From positions 427,964,216 through 428,028,215 of the forward strand of contig CM053029.1 in assembly GCA_028564925.1 (NCBI GenBank): a stretch of DNA of 64,000 nucleotides, written 5' to 3'. Under the pieces are notes generated by a model. That model saw only the letters and a list, made by a program, of their open reading frames with translations. It was not told the DNA's origin and searched no databases. Shown here piece by piece: positions 1-10,355 of the stretch. Source of the stretch: Lithobates sylvaticus. Lineage: Eukaryota > Chordata > Amphibia > Anura > Ranidae. Numbering within the stretch: the stretch's first letter is position 1; the number at the start of each line of letters is the position of its first letter. The position numbers and the translations under genes were made by a program.

Positions 1-1164
1 ACAAAACAAAAACAATACCAAACAAGGCCTATAGAGATATACATAATGATCTCACCATAATCCACATTGGAAGGCATTTACTATGGATTGACACTGCCAT
101 ACAGGGGCCCATCCGAAAACCCTTCCGCTTTAACAAGAATTGGATGGAATATATGTCCACAAAGTTTGTACACATTTGCAACTGTTGCTTTTACAACTGT
201 CAATACCTAAACTATTGTCAATCATACAGGTTCCACCTAGTGGTCAAATGTAACTCGACACCAGATACAGAGATCATCTACAGAAAATGTTGCTCATATT
301 CACTGACTTGTTAAAGGACCACAAAAAACAAACAAACAAAAAAACAAAACTAATCTTTGATTCCTATCATTTATTTTTTATGTGGCATTATGGTATTATA
401 TTATTAAAACCCGCAATAAAAAGTGGCTGCATTCGTTTATTTTTTAAGGATTGTTTTCCTGCACTATATTCACCTGGCCACCCAGCCAATAACACTGTTC
501 CTGACCCAGGGTGTCTCCACTCTGGATGGAGGAGCAAAAGAGACACCCTTGGAGGGCAGCATTGTCAACCTGTAGAGAGGGTAATGTTAGAGGCACTAGC
601 AGATTGATGTACTTGATTAACAAATTAAAGCTGAGAACCAGCTAACAGAAACAGCTTCTTTTCCTTTTGGGACAAAGGTATACATACAACAAATGAACAA
701 AAGCTGACTATACTAAGCAACCCTATCAGTGGTAAATGGTTTGTCCTAAACCTCTAACTGCCACTTTTGCTGGATTGTTTGATCTGTTAAAGGAAGTGCA
801 AAAATACAGACTTACTGATCACCAGGTGAAAATAAAAAAAACAAAAAGCCTAAACACATAAAATTAATGCAGCCACCACATCTAAGAAATGGTAAACTAA
901 TCAGGGCCGATCCTAGGGTCACAGACGCCTGGGTGTGGAAATATTTCTGGAGCCCCCACATGGGCATGGTCATCTTACTAACTCCCCCACTTTACAAATG
1001 TTTCTATGGCTATGACTCAAACACCAAGATGCTCCCCTAAGAAGTCTTCATTACCCTGGGATCCTCCCATGATCTTTTAACAATAAAGAAAATGAGTACA
1101 CCAATGGGACCTGGAGGGGAGTCTCTCTAATGCACACAGAGAGGGCTTCTGTTAGAGAGTCTGT
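1..1164. other. Stretch without a recognisable gene
   Basis: I see no coding gene here. The sequence is AT-rich with short A-rich runs. One 9-bp-arm hairpin lies at 509-517/540-548 (GGGTGTCTC with GAGACACCC). A likely end of a dispersed repeat (CAGGGCCGATCCTAGG) begins near 903. A 106-residue open frame at 287-607 has no recognisable motif and a lysine-rich, low-complexity start, so I do not call it a gene. Confidence 0.5.
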
Positions 1165-1215
1165 TAGAAAGAGCCCCCAGACATACTACAAGAGATTGTC
1201 AGAGACTGTAGACTT
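1165..1215 (+). repeat. Fragment of the 31-bp minisatellite family
   Basis: About one and a half units of the motif agacatactacaagag...gtcagagactg, matching the longer array at 7079-7360. It abuts the hairpin-chain repeat that starts at 1217, as the other array abuts its own copy of that repeat. Confidence 0.6.
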
Positions 1216-1216
1216 A

Positions 1217-1530
1217 GGTGTCCTTTTATGAAACTGAGATCAGCTGCGATCCCAAGTCTCACAGCTGATCTCAGGTCTTTACCAGTGTATGAAACTGAGG
1301 TAATCAGATGAGAACATGTTCTCCACTGATTACCTCAGCACAGTGAGAATCTGTAACTGACTGTCACAGAAACGGCCAGTGTATGAAGGTGCGATCTCAG
1401 CACCTCACTGGCGATCTGTGACAGGATTCTCACTTTCTGATTCACCATCTCAGAGGTGGAGAATCAGAGAGAGAAGCGGGAAGCTGCCTCAGTATTCTGG
1501 AGAAAGCAGGAAGTCTTTTGACTTCCCTCT
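1217..1530. repeat. Hairpin-chain repeat with end GGTGTCCTTTTATGAAA
   Basis: After the end sequence at 1217-1233 comes a row of perfect short inverted repeats: 1236-1246/1262-1272 (11 bp), 1295-1307/1326-1338 (13 bp, with a nested 14-bp palindrome at 1310-1323), 1345-1351/1425-1431 enclosing three further nested stems, 1436-1443/1461-1468 (8 bp), and a short stem near 1508-1528. The same end, in the opposite orientation, closes a similar chain at 6866-7076. It is probably a non-autonomous DNA element. I cannot assign a superfamily, because only one end is visible in each copy. Confidence 0.6.
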
Positions 1531-1626
1531 TTCACTCAGGAGCAGCCATACCGTGAGAGAACATCTTCCCCACCATTACACACCCCAAAACAAGCAGGTT
1601 AGCAATCTAAATTATGTATATATATA

Positions 1627-1829
<203 letters not shown>

Positions 1830-2370
1830 GATAGATACAGGGGTCAAGTCCTGGGGAAAAAAGTGTGGGAACTCCCACTCAAGATCCACTCGCCCCCCAC
1901 CAAAAAAAAATAAATGATGGGACACTATTCCTCCCACTGCCACTCTATACACCTAAGCTAGCTGTGGGGGCTATCTTTCCAAAGAAACACGTGTGTGTGT
2001 CACTCCACCCAGCAGGGCCACCAGGTACTCACGAGTCTGCCGTTCCTGGCCGCCATAGTCGCCACTGCATCAGTACAGGCTGGAGCAACTTCCAATCCAG
2101 TTCTCATGTCGCCACCTGGCTCTTTCTCTTCACAGATCCGCTCCTTGCTATTTGAAGAGTGCGCCAATGCTGGGAGAAGATCATCCAGTGCCCAGGGCAA
2201 ACTCCTCACCCCCATATGCCCCCTTCTAGCACAAATACCCCCCTCCCCCTCAGCACAAATCCTCACTCCCCACATCCCCCCTACAACATAAATCCACAAG
2301 TTCTCTTACCCCCAATCCAGTACTAACCCCACTTCTCAGCACAAACCCTTGCATTCACCTTCTTTCCTAG

Positions 2371-2700
2371 CACAAATCCTCCCCCATCTCTCCCTCCCAA
2401 CACAAATCCTCCCCCATCTCTCCCTCCCAACACAAATCCTCCCCCATCTCTCCCTCCCAACACAAATCCTCCCCCATCTCTCCCTCCCAACACAAATCCT
2501 CCCCCATCTCTCCCTCCCAACACAAATCCTCCCCCATCTCTCCCTCCCAACACAAATCCTCCCCCATCTCTCCCTCCCAACACAAATCCTCCCCCATCTC
2601 TCCCTCCCAACACAAATCCTCCCCCATCTCTCCCTCCCAACACAAATCCTCCCCCATCTCTCCCTCCCAGCACAAACCCTCCCCCATCTCCCCATCCCAG
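2371..2700. repeat. 30-bp minisatellite, 11 units
   Basis: The unit cacaaatcctcccccatctc plus ten more bases repeats every 30 bp. The units from 2371 to about 2660 look identical and the last one diverges. Because 30 is a multiple of three, every frame without a stop stays open, which explains several long but meaningless reading frames here. Confidence 0.95.
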
Positions 2701-2949
2701 CATAAATTCTCCCTTTCATAACAAATCCTTTCATCTCCCCCCTCGGCATAAATTCTCTCTCTCATCACAAATCCTCTCTCATCTCCCCCTCCCAGCATAA
2801 ATCCCCCCTCTTAACAAAAATCATCGCCCCTCTCAGCAAAAATACCCCCCATCTCAAACCTGTGCCTCCTCTCCTCACAAATCCTCCCCCATCTCAAACC
2901 TGTGCCTCCTTCTCTCCCCTCCCAGTAAAAATCCTCCCCCATCTATCCT

Positions 2950-3120
2950 CCCAGCATATATTCCCCCTCTTAGAAAAAAAAAATCTCCCCCTTCCCAGCA
3001 TATATTCCCCCTCTTAGAAAAAATAATCTCCCCCTTCCCAGCATATATTCCCCCTCTTAGAAAAAAAAATCTCCCCCTTCCCAGCATATATTCCCCCTCT
3101 TAGAAAAAAAAAACCTCCCC
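2950..3120. repeat. 43-44-bp minisatellite, 4 units
   Basis: Units start with cccagcatatattccccctc and end in an A-run followed by atctcccccttcc. The differing A-run lengths cause the variable period. Confidence 0.9.
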
Positions 3121-3245
3121 CATCTCCTCCTCCCAGCAAAAATCCCCCCCTCTCATCACAAATCCTCCCCCATCTCAAACCAGTGTCTCCTTCTCTCACC
3201 TTCCAGCACAAATCCCCCTCCCAGCTCCTTCTGTTCTGTAAGAGC

Positions 3246-3427
3246 AGCCTGATATGCTGGGACTTGTAGTGCCCTAGATTATAGGGGACTGAAGAATGGC
3301 AGCCTCTGCTGGGACTCTGTGGGGGACTGAGGATTCCTCAGTCCCCCACAGTCTAGGGCACTACAATTCCCAGCATAGGAGGCTGCCATAGCTCAGCCCC
3401 CAACAGAGGGCACTACAAGTCCAAGCA
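3246..3427. repeat. Nested hairpin with ZNF143-like motif
   Basis: Outer arms contain ctgggacttgtagtgcccta and its inverse ending in actacaattcccagcat. An inner hairpin at 3318-3333/3335-3350 has perfect 16-bp arms and one loop base. ACTACAATTCCCAGCAT resembles the vertebrate ZNF143/SBS promoter motif. Function here is not shown. Confidence 0.7.
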
Positions 3428-3960
3428 GAGCGGGCTGCCACCAGTCCTTTAAATACAGCATGAGGAGACCGCATAGCCTTTCACCCCCATACACTCCTCC
3501 CCACTCTCCCCTTACAATAGTGTCCTACTCAGCTCCTGGCCGCCTCTCTCCAGAGTCTGGGCGGCATGTCACACTGCATGGTGGGGCAGTGGGCGGGATT
3601 TCCCCTTGTCAGATACGTCCCCCTCCCAGACTCCGGCGCAGCACACAAGGCTGGAGATCACTCCGGCACTGCTCAGACACCTCAGTGTCTGTGGGCAGCA
3701 GTGGCCGGATCTACAGACTGGGCATCGGCAGATGCCGACTTCCTCAGTGAAAAAAATATCAGCGGGCGGCCTCCGCTGTTTTACATATAAGTCCTTCACT
3801 ATGCGGCGATGCTGGGCATCGCCGTTAGTGTAGGATCGGCTCGGGCGGCTCTAGTCCTGCAAAGGGAACGGCGTTCCTGCTGTGAAAAAAGTGCAGGGAC
3901 GCCGTTCCCACGCGTTCCCGCAGGACTCGAGCCCTGGATAGATAGATAAATAGATAGATT

Positions 3961-4013
<53 letters not shown>
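3961..4013. repeat. (TA)n microsatellite left of the Tc1 element
   Basis: A pure TA run ends exactly at the TA target dinucleotide of the Tc1 transposon. The run resumes at 5575-5626 on the other side. Confidence 0.95.
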
Positions 4014-4016
<3 letters not shown>

Positions 4017-4212
4017 GTCCTTCTCAAAAAATTAGCATATTGTGATAAAGTTCATTATTTTCTGTAATGTACTGATAAACATTAGACTTTCATATATTTT
4101 AGATTCATTACACACAACTGAAGTAGTTCAAGCCTTTTCTTGTTTTAATATTGATGATTTTGGCATACAGCTCATGAAAACCCAAAATTCCTATCTCAAA
4201 AAATTAGCATAT
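4014..4212 (+). repeat. Left terminal inverted repeat of the Tc1 element
   Basis: Starts CAGGTCCTTCTCAAAAAATT and matches the reverse complement of 5376-5574 throughout by eye. The conserved motif occurs at its outer and inner ends and would be the transposase binding sites by analogy with IR/DR elements. Confidence 0.95.
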
Positions 4213-4330
4213 CATGAAAACGAGCTATTAACCTAATCATCTGAATCAACTAATTAACTCTAAACACCTGCAAAAGATTCCTGAGGCTTTTAAAAACTCC
4301 CAGCCTGGTTCATTACTCAAAACCGCAATC

Positions 4331-5374
4331 ATGGGTAAGACTGCCGACCTGACTGCTGTCCAGAAGGCCATCATTGACACCCTCAAGCAAGAGGGTAAGA
4401 CACAGAAAGAAATTTCTGAACGAATAGGCTGTTCCCAGAGTGCTGTATCAAGGCACCTCAGTGGGAAGTCTGTGGGAAGGAAAAAGTGTGGCAAAAAACG
4501 CTGCACAACGAGAAGAGGTGACCGGACCCTGAGGAAGATTGTGGAGAAGGACCGATTCCAGACCTTGGAGGACCTGCGGAAGCAGTGGACTGAGTCTGGA
4601 GTAGAAACATCCAGAGCCACCTTGAACAGGCGTGTGCAGGAAATGGGCTACAGGTGCCGCATTCCCCAGGTCAAGCAACTTTTGAACCAGAAACAGCGGC
4701 AGAAGCGCCTGACCTGGGCTACAGAGAAGCAGCACTGGACTGTTGCTCAGTGGTCCAAAGTACTTTTTTCGGATGAAAGCAAATTTTGCATGTCATTCGG
4801 AAATCAAGGTGCCAGAGTCTGGAGGAAGACTGGGGAGAGGGAAATGCCAAAATGCCTGAAGTCCAGTGTCAAGTACCCACAGTCAGTGATGGTCTGGGGT
4901 GCCATGTCAGCTGTTGGTGTTGGTCCACTGTGTTTTATCAAGGGCAGGGTCAATGCAGCTAGCTATCAGGAGATTTTGGAGCACTTCATGCTTCCATCTG
5001 CTGAAAAGCTTTATGGAGATGAAGATTTCATTTTTCAGCACGACCTGGCACCTGCTCACAGTGCCAAAACCACTGGTAAATGGTTTACTGACCATGGTAT
5101 TACTGTGCTCAATTGGCCTGCCAACTCTCCTGACCTGAACCCCATAGAGAATCTGTGGGATATTGGGAAGAGAAAGTTGAGAGACTCAAGACCCAACACT
5201 CTGGATGAGCTTAAGGCCGCTATCAAAGCATCCTGGGCTTCCATAACACCTCAGCAGTGCCACAGGCTGATTGCCTCCATGCCACGCCGCATTGAAGCAG
5301 TCATAACTGAACATAATTATTTGAAGGTTGACTTTTTTTGTATAAAAAACACTTTTCTTTTATTGGTCGGATGA
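4331..5374 (+). CDS. Tc1 transposase, DD34E, full length
   Basis: This 347-residue protein cuts and pastes its own element in the nucleus. The N-terminal third is a paired DNA-binding region: a helix-turn-helix around residues 6-45 (KTQKEISERIGCSQSAVSRH), a basic hook near 49-61, and a second helix-turn-helix around 65-110. The catalytic triad is complete: Asp148 in FSDES, Asp238 in QHDLAPAH, and Glu273 in SPDLNPIENLWD, with 34 residues between the last two. That spacing defines Tc1 within the Tc1/mariner superfamily. The ATG at 4331 is the first of the frame and follows a 118-bp leader after the left repeat. Related proteins, as I recall, end with a motif like AKGxPTxY; here the tail reads ITEHNYLKVDF and on to LLLVG, so the extreme C-terminus is unusual. 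No frameshift or stop is seen. Confidence 0.95.
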   Translation: MGKTADLTAVQKAIIDTLKQEGKTQKEISERIGCSQSAVSRHLSGKSVGRKKCGKKRCTTRRGDRTLRKIVEKDRFQTLEDLRKQWTESGVETSRATLNRRVQEMGYRCRIPQVKQLLNQKQRQKRLTWATEKQHWTVAQWSKVLFSDESKFCMSFGNQGARVWRKTGEREMPKCLKSSVKYPQSVMVWGAMSAVGVGPLCFIKGRVNAASYQEILEHFMLPSAEKLYGDEDFIFQHDLAPAHSAKTTGKWFTDHGITVLNWPANSPDLNPIENLWDIGKRKLRDSRPNTLDELKAAIKASWASITPQQCHRLIASMPRRIEAVITEHNYLKVDFFCIKNTFLLLVG

Positions 5375-5375
5375 A

Positions 5376-5571
5376 ATATGCTAATTTTTTGAGATAGGAA
5401 TTTTGGGTTTTCATGAGCTGTATGCCAAAATCATCAATATTAAAACAAGAAAAGGCTTGAACTACTTCAGTTGTGTGTAATGAATCTAAAATATATGAAA
5501 GTCTAATGTTTATCAGTACATTACAGAAAATAATGAACTTTATCACAATATGCTAATTTTTTGAGAAGGAC

Positions 5572-5574
<3 letters not shown>
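5376..5574 (-). repeat. Right terminal inverted repeat of the Tc1 element
   Basis: Reverse complement of 4014-4212. It ends ...GGACCTG before the TA at 5575-5576. Confidence 0.95.
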
Positions 5575-5637
<63 letters not shown>

Positions 5638-5737
5638 TATTCTACCTGCATTTAAATGCTATTATTAATGTCATTTTTATATCATTTTTAATTTATTAGT
5701 AAATAAAATTTTGTTTTACCCATGGCATGTTCCATTA

Positions 5738-6123
5738 GGCTACTTTCACACTGAGGCGCTGGGCGTGCTGGCGGTAAATCGCTGCTATATTTAGCGGCAC
5801 TTTACCGTCATTATAGCGGCGCTTTTCGAACGCTAGCGGGGCAGTTTTACCCCCGTTAATGACTGAAAAAGGGTTAAAACCGCCCGCAAAGCGCCACTGC
5901 AGCGCCGCTTTGCAGGGGGGTTTGGAGCGCTGCCCCATTATTTTCAATGGGAAGGGGCGCTTTAGGAGCGGTAAATCCTCCTAAGATGCGGCTTGCAGGA
6001 CATTTTTCAGCATCCTGCAAGCGCACCGCTCCAGTGTGAAAGCCCGCGGCTGTTTGAAGGCGCTTTGCAGGCGCTATTTTTAGAACTTTAGTGCCTGCAA
6101 AGCGCCTCAGTGTGAAAGGGGCC
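5738..6123. mobile_element. PIF/Harbinger-like MITE, copy 1
   Basis: The ends read GGCTACTTTCACACTGAGGC and, reversed, GGCCCCTTTCACACTGAGGC. They are flanked by TTA on both sides (5735-5737, 6124-6126), as expected for the 3-bp duplication of PIF/Harbinger. The interior is GC-rich, full of GCGC-type short inverted repeats, and has no coding sequence. A sister copy follows nine bases later. Confidence 0.65.
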
Positions 6124-6132
6124 TTACAGTAA

Positions 6133-6525
6133 GGCCCCTTTCACACTGGGCCTTTTTCAGGCGCTACAGTGCTAAAAATAGCGCCTGTATAGCGCCTGAA
6201 AAAATCCGGCCCCTTTCACTCTGCTTTCACACTGGAGCGGTGCGCTAGCAGGACGGTCAAAAAAGTCCTGCTAGCAGCATCTTTGGAGCAGTGTATTCAT
6301 AATTCAAATTCAAATTGAAATCAATGGGACAGCGCGGCAATACTGCCGGCAAAGCGCCGCTGCAACAGCGCTTTGCGGGCGGTTTTACCCCTTTTTCTGC
6401 CGTTAGCGGGGGTTAAAACTGCACTGCTAGCGGCCGAAAACCGCTGATAAAACGACAGTAAAGCAGCGCTAAATAAAGCGCTTCTTTACCGCCGACACCG
6501 CTCCCGCCCCAGTGTGAAAGGGGCC
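6133..6525. mobile_element. PIF/Harbinger-like MITE, copy 2
   Basis: Same family as the preceding copy, with termini GGCCCCTTTCACACTGGG at both ends. The left flank is TAA and the right flank TTA, so a target duplication is not proven. The junction between the two copies forms a palindrome around TTACAGTAA. It is non-coding. Confidence 0.6.
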
Positions 6526-6865
6526 TTATACAGGGGTTTATCAGTTATTAAATATATTTTATTTTAATTTATTAATAAATATTTATACTTGTATACTTTA
6601 TTAAAATTATTTTTTAATGATTATAAAGGTATTTTACATTTATATGAATGGTGTATAGCTTCATTACATATGTGGATTACATTAATTTACTATACACCAT
6701 TAACATTTAAATAGGCACATGTATAATATTTAAATATTGATAAAAACAATGTTTTTTAAGAATTAGGTTAATGTATATTGTGTAGGGGGAATTTAACTTT
6801 ATTATTTTATTAATATGTTGGGGAATAATGTTTGGTGATTAGTGTACAACTTTTGTATTTTAAAT
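6526..6865. other. AT-rich stretch, nothing recognised
   Basis: I see no gene, tandem array or element end here. Many short ATTTA and TTAAT runs are present. Confidence 0.4.
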
Positions 6866-7076
6866 CTCCTCACACTGTAATCCCGCTACATCTCGCGAGA
6901 TTACAGTGTGAGGAGAAATTCTGAGGAGTTCCCGGCGTTTGTAGATCGCTTCTCAACTCAACATGAGAAGCGATCTACAGGCAATCATAAACAGGCACTC
7001 AGGGGAGAGCGATCTCCCCTGAGAATGCCTGAGAACTGAATAGCGGTATTTTACCGCACTTTCATAAAAGGACACC
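6866..7076. repeat. Hairpin-chain repeat, second copy, inverted
   Basis: Perfect stems follow one another: 6866-6882/6899-6915 (17 bp), 6941-6955/6964-6978 (15 bp), 6992-7008/7013-7031 (near perfect) and 7043-7048/7052-7057. The unit ends with TTTCATAAAAGGACACC at 7060-7076, the mirror image of the end at 1217-1233. The first loop contains TCTCGCGAGA (6891-6900), a motif bound by BANP and Kaiso-type factors in vertebrates. Confidence 0.65.
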
Positions 7077-7078
7077 AT

Positions 7079-7360
7079 AGTACAGGAGAAGTTCAGAGAC
7101 TGCAGACATAGTACAGGAGAAGGTCAGAGACCTCAGACATAGTACAGCACATAGTCAGAGACTGCAGACATAGTACAGGAGAAGGTCATAGACTGCAGAC
7201 ATAGTACAGGAGAAGGTCATAGACTGCAGACATACTACAGGAGACGGTCAGAGACTGCAGACATAGTACAAGAGAAGGTCAGAGACTGCAGACATAGTAC
7301 AGGAGAAGGTCAGAGACTGCAGACATAGTACAGGAGATGGTCAGAGACTGCAGTTCCTAA
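7079..7360 (+). repeat. 31-bp minisatellite, about nine units
   Basis: The unit gacatagtacaggagaaggt plus cagagactgca repeats every 31 bp. Related sequence lies at 1165-1215, and a 33-bp cousin lies at 11918-12235. Confidence 0.9.
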
Positions 7361-8060
7361 GGATGGAAGTAGATAATGGCCGACCAGACCCGGCGATACA
7401 GCAACATCAGTTCTGATCAGGAGTCAGCTCACTCTGGGTTGCCCGTGGCAACTCCGCTGGGTAGTTTTCAGATCTCTATTCTGGCAATGACTCCATTCCT
7501 TTCTTCACCAGGGATTGTGCCAGGCTGTGTGGCTTTCCCTCTGGTTGCACAGGGCAGCAGGGTTCTTTTTCTGATGACGTCCCCTCAGCACTTCCTCTCC
7601 CTGGAGTCCTGGGTGCACTTCCCCAAAAGCTTTCCCGGGCTCCTGGCGCTCTCTCCCCCCCCCCCTCTTATTTAGCTGAGCATGCTGTGTGGGTTGCAGT
7701 TTCCGGGTCACAATGGGGCCGTCAGTCCTCGGGACTACATGTCCCACAATCCTCTTCTCTGCTCCCTTTTTATTGTATTTCTTTCCTGGCCAATATAAGG
7801 GAGGGAGAAGAAACATAGTGGGCAGCTGACCTGGCAAGCACCGCTCACTAGTACAGCAGTGCGAGGAGGAGAGGGAGGGTGGGGTCTAAGAGCCCGCAGC
7901 TGCTCTCTCTCCACTCAGACATGGGCGCTCCGATCTCTGGCTGCTTCGCTCTCCTCCTCTGACAGGAGGAGGGGGATGGGCAGTAAACACAGAGAGCCCT
8001 CTTCCCGTTGATAACAGGGACAGCGGTGGCACAGTCTCTTCTCCCCTGATCCGCTCCTGC
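7361..8060. other. GC-moderate stretch without a supported gene
   Basis: A 99-residue frame at 7376-7675 begins with ATG but has no domain and ends in polyproline from a C-run, so I do not call it a gene. A hairpin of aggaggag/ctcctcct type lies near 7940-7970. Confidence 0.4.
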
Positions 8061-8061
8061 A

Positions 8062-8130
8062 TACCTCCCAACTTTTAAAGTTATGAATGAGGGACATTCT
8101 GGGGAGAGCGTAACCTGCGGCATGTGCAGC
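8062..8130 (+). repeat. Solitary end of a GCATACCTCCCAAC-type element
   Basis: gcatacctcccaacttttaaag followed by gagggaca resembles the left end of the ATGCATAGTTGCCAAC element at 11054. No matching right end is visible nearby. Confidence 0.4.
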
Positions 8131-8140
8131 TTATATCAAA

Positions 8141-8975
8141 GTGCTCATCAGAGCCCCCCACAGCAGGTGTCCCCCATCAGAGCCCCCCCCACAGCAGGTG
8201 TCCCCCATCAGAGCCCCCCCACAGCAGGTGTCCCCCCATCAGAGTCTGTCCCCCATCAGAGCCCCCCCACAGCAGGTGTCCCCCATCAGAGCCCCCCCAC
8301 AGCCGGTATCCCCCATCAGAGTCTGTCCCCCATCAGAGCCCCCCCCCACAGCAGGTGTCCCCCACCAGAGCCCCCCCACAGCAGGCGTCCCCCATCAAAG
8401 CCCCCCCACAGCAGATGTCCCCCATCAGACCCCCACCCACAGCAGGTGTCCCCCCATCAGAGCCCCCCCACAGCAGGTGTCCCCATCAGAGTCTGTCCCC
8501 CATCAGAGCCCCCCCCACAGCAGGTGTCCCCTATCCGAGCCCCCCCCCCCCACAGCAGGTGTCCCCCATCCGAGTCCCCCCACAGCAGATGTCCCCCATC
8601 AGAGCCCCCCCACAGCAGGTGTCCCCCCCATCAGAGCCCCCCCCCCCCCACAGCAGGTGTCCCCCCCATCAGAGCCCCCCCCCCACAGCAGGTGTCCCCA
8701 TCAGAGCCCCCCCACAGCAGGTGTCCCCCATCCGAGCCCCCCCCACAGCAGGTGTCCCCCATCAGAGCCCCCTCACAGCAGATGTCCCCCATCAGAGCCC
8801 CTCCACAGCAGGTGTCCCCCCCATCAGAGCCCCCCCACAGCAGGTGTCCCCATTAGAGTCTGTCCCCATCAGAGCCCCCCCACAGCAGGTGTCCCCCATC
8901 AGAGCCCCCCACAGAAGGTGTCCCCTATCAGAGCCCCCCCCACAGCAGGTGTCCCCCATCAGAGCCCCCATAGAT
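8141..8975 (+). repeat. Proline-encoding 29-bp-type minisatellite
   Basis: About 27 variable units of ccccacagcaggtgtccccc atcagagc, with interspersed atcagagtctgtcccc variants and C-runs of changing length. All three forward frames stay open for 250-290 codons, giving SPIRAPPQQV-like repeats in two frames at once. That shows the frames are a by-product of the array. Confidence 0.9.
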
Positions 8976-9480
8976 CAGTACCTGTTCAATAGATCCCTAT
9001 AGCTCGGGCGCGCTGGGAGCAGAAGCACCGTGCACGTTGCAGAGGGGCGTGGCATCTCTGGTTACTAGGAGGGCGGCACTCGGACAGCATTTCTGGGAGT
9101 GCACTGGATACTTTGCAGCAGCTCCGGCCAACCCAGAAGAGAAGAGTTGACACACGCAGAGGGAGCGGGGCAGACAGGAGACTGCTCCACATGCACCGGA
9201 TTAGTGGAGTCTAGTACCAAAACGTGTTCCAGTACTAGGCTCCACAGAGGTACACAGAGGTACTCAGCACGGATTCCGGGGACAGCGGGAGCGGTATGCA
9301 TTCTTGCCAGTTGCCGGCGGGATGGGGAACCGCAGCACCCGCTACATGCGCTCCACCTCCGCCTCTGGACACAGACAAGGAGGAGGGAGGGGAGCAGCAC
9401 TCTGGAGCTTTGGCGCCCCCATCTCTGCGGCGCCTGGGTGCAGTTGCCCCCCCCCCCCAGCAATATTTTTTTTTTTTAAC
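8976..9480. other. GC-rich non-coding stretch
   Basis: I recognise no gene. The segment tctggagctttggcgccccc near 9400 resembles a dispersed frog repeat end, and a T-run follows at 9467-9478. Overlapping short frames on both strands show no domain. Confidence 0.4.
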
Positions 9481-10003
9481 ATAAAGTTTATTTATTTGTA
9501 AAAGCAGACCAACATAGTATTAGACTTCATACAGAGACATCGTAGTCATAGATTGAAAGACAATTGTACATGTGTTTAAGCAACAAAATCAGAGTTACAT
9601 TCATTAACTAAGCTTCCCGATCTTACATACATTGACAAAGCTTCCCGATCTTACAACCAACCATATGACAGCTGACGCTGCTGCACGTCAGTCAGGAGAG
9701 AGGAGTAATAAAGAGGGGGGGGACGGGGGACGGGTCAGAGTCCCCCCCAGCAATATTACCTGTCCCATACTCTACCACTGCCATTTTTCATGGGTAGCTT
9801 ACTCTTTATGTACAACATAAATGTGGACTTGTGGAGAAATAAATAACAAATGAAAATAAAGACATTTCCATCATTACATGTATTAGTCTCATACAGTTAT
9901 CTGAATACAATATTTTTGGCCCCCTAAGCAATTCAACTGGGGTCACAGTTCAGGCATCACTGCTGCTATAAAATACAATATTTGATAAAGCAGTCATGAG
10001 GAA
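9481..10003. other. AT-rich stretch, possible LINE 3' scrap
   Basis: A T-run followed by aacataaagtttatttattt resembles a minus-strand LINE 3' end. A 27-bp duplicate (aagcttcccgatcttaca) occurs at 9610-9655. Nothing coding is supported. Confidence 0.3.
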
Positions 10004-10005
10004 TA

Positions 10006-10240
10006 CAGGCATACCCCACTTTTAAGTACACAGTGGGGTTTATTTACTAAAGCTGGAAAGTGCAAAATCAGGCTCACTTCTGCATAGAAACCAATGAGCT
10101 TCTAACCCCAGCTTGTTCAATTAAGCTTTGGTAATAAAACCTGGAAGCTCATTGGTTTCTATGCAGAAGTGAGCCTGATTTTGCACTTTCCATCTTTAGT
10201 AAATAAACTCCATTGTGTACTAAAAAGTGGGGTATGCCTG
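10006..10240. mobile_element. Tc1/mariner-type hairpin MITE
   Basis: The whole 235-bp unit folds back on itself. The ends are CAGGCATACCCCACTTTTAA and its inverse, flanked by TA (10004-10005, 10241-10242). Arms run to near the middle with few mismatches and contain gtttatttactaaagctgga. It is non-coding. Confidence 0.75.
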
Positions 10241-10355
10241 TATATCACGGATATACTTTCTGAACAATCATTCCATTTTCTCAACCTTATTAATAAAAAG
10301 AAACCAAGTTGCTTTCTGGTGTCATTATTCTTATCACAGTTAGACTATTTTAAAC

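Larger units (their letters stand above)
1838..3936. mobile_element. hAT-like non-autonomous element carrying minisatellites
   Basis: The ends are inverted: the left reads CAGGGGTCAAGTCCTG and the right, reversed, reads CAGGGCTCGAGTCCTG. Flanks are GATAGATA on both sides (1830-1837 and 3937-3944). That is the 8-bp duplication length of hAT elements, but it lies in a GATA microsatellite, so it is weak proof. There is no transposase. Inside are a 30-bp minisatellite (2371-2700), a second array (2950-3120), a strong hairpin (3246-3427) and, near the right end, a hairpin built on GGAACGGCGTTCC. Unrecognised sequence makes up the rest. Confidence 0.6.
4014..5574 (+). mobile_element. Complete Tc1-family DNA transposon
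   Basis: A 1561-bp element flanked by TA on both sides. It has 199-bp terminal inverted repeats (4014-4212 and 5376-5574) in which I see no mismatch. Each repeat carries the sub-motif tctcaaaaaattagcatat near both its outer and inner ends, the IR/DR layout known from Sleeping Beauty relatives. One uninterrupted transposase frame fills the interior, and its stop codon falls two bases before the right repeat. Identical repeats and an open gene point to recent movement. It is inserted in a TA microsatellite. Confidence 0.95.

Noticed and set aside
2323-2798. Glycine-rich repeat proteins on the minus strand
   Set aside because: All frames stay open because the 30-bp unit has no stop. Identical units indicate an array, not a gene.
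3592-3606. NF-kB-like site gggatttcccc beside a GC box
   Set aside because: A single short match in non-coding element DNA with no gene downstream. Expected by chance in 64 kb.
7079-7360. CRISPR-like array
   Set aside because: The 31-bp units are contiguous with no unique spacers. This is a tandem minisatellite.
8083-9002. Three overlapping proline/glutamine-rich reading frames of 257-292 codons
   Set aside because: They follow a 29-bp-type minisatellite and give the same peptides in several frames. There is no start context, domain or splice evidence.
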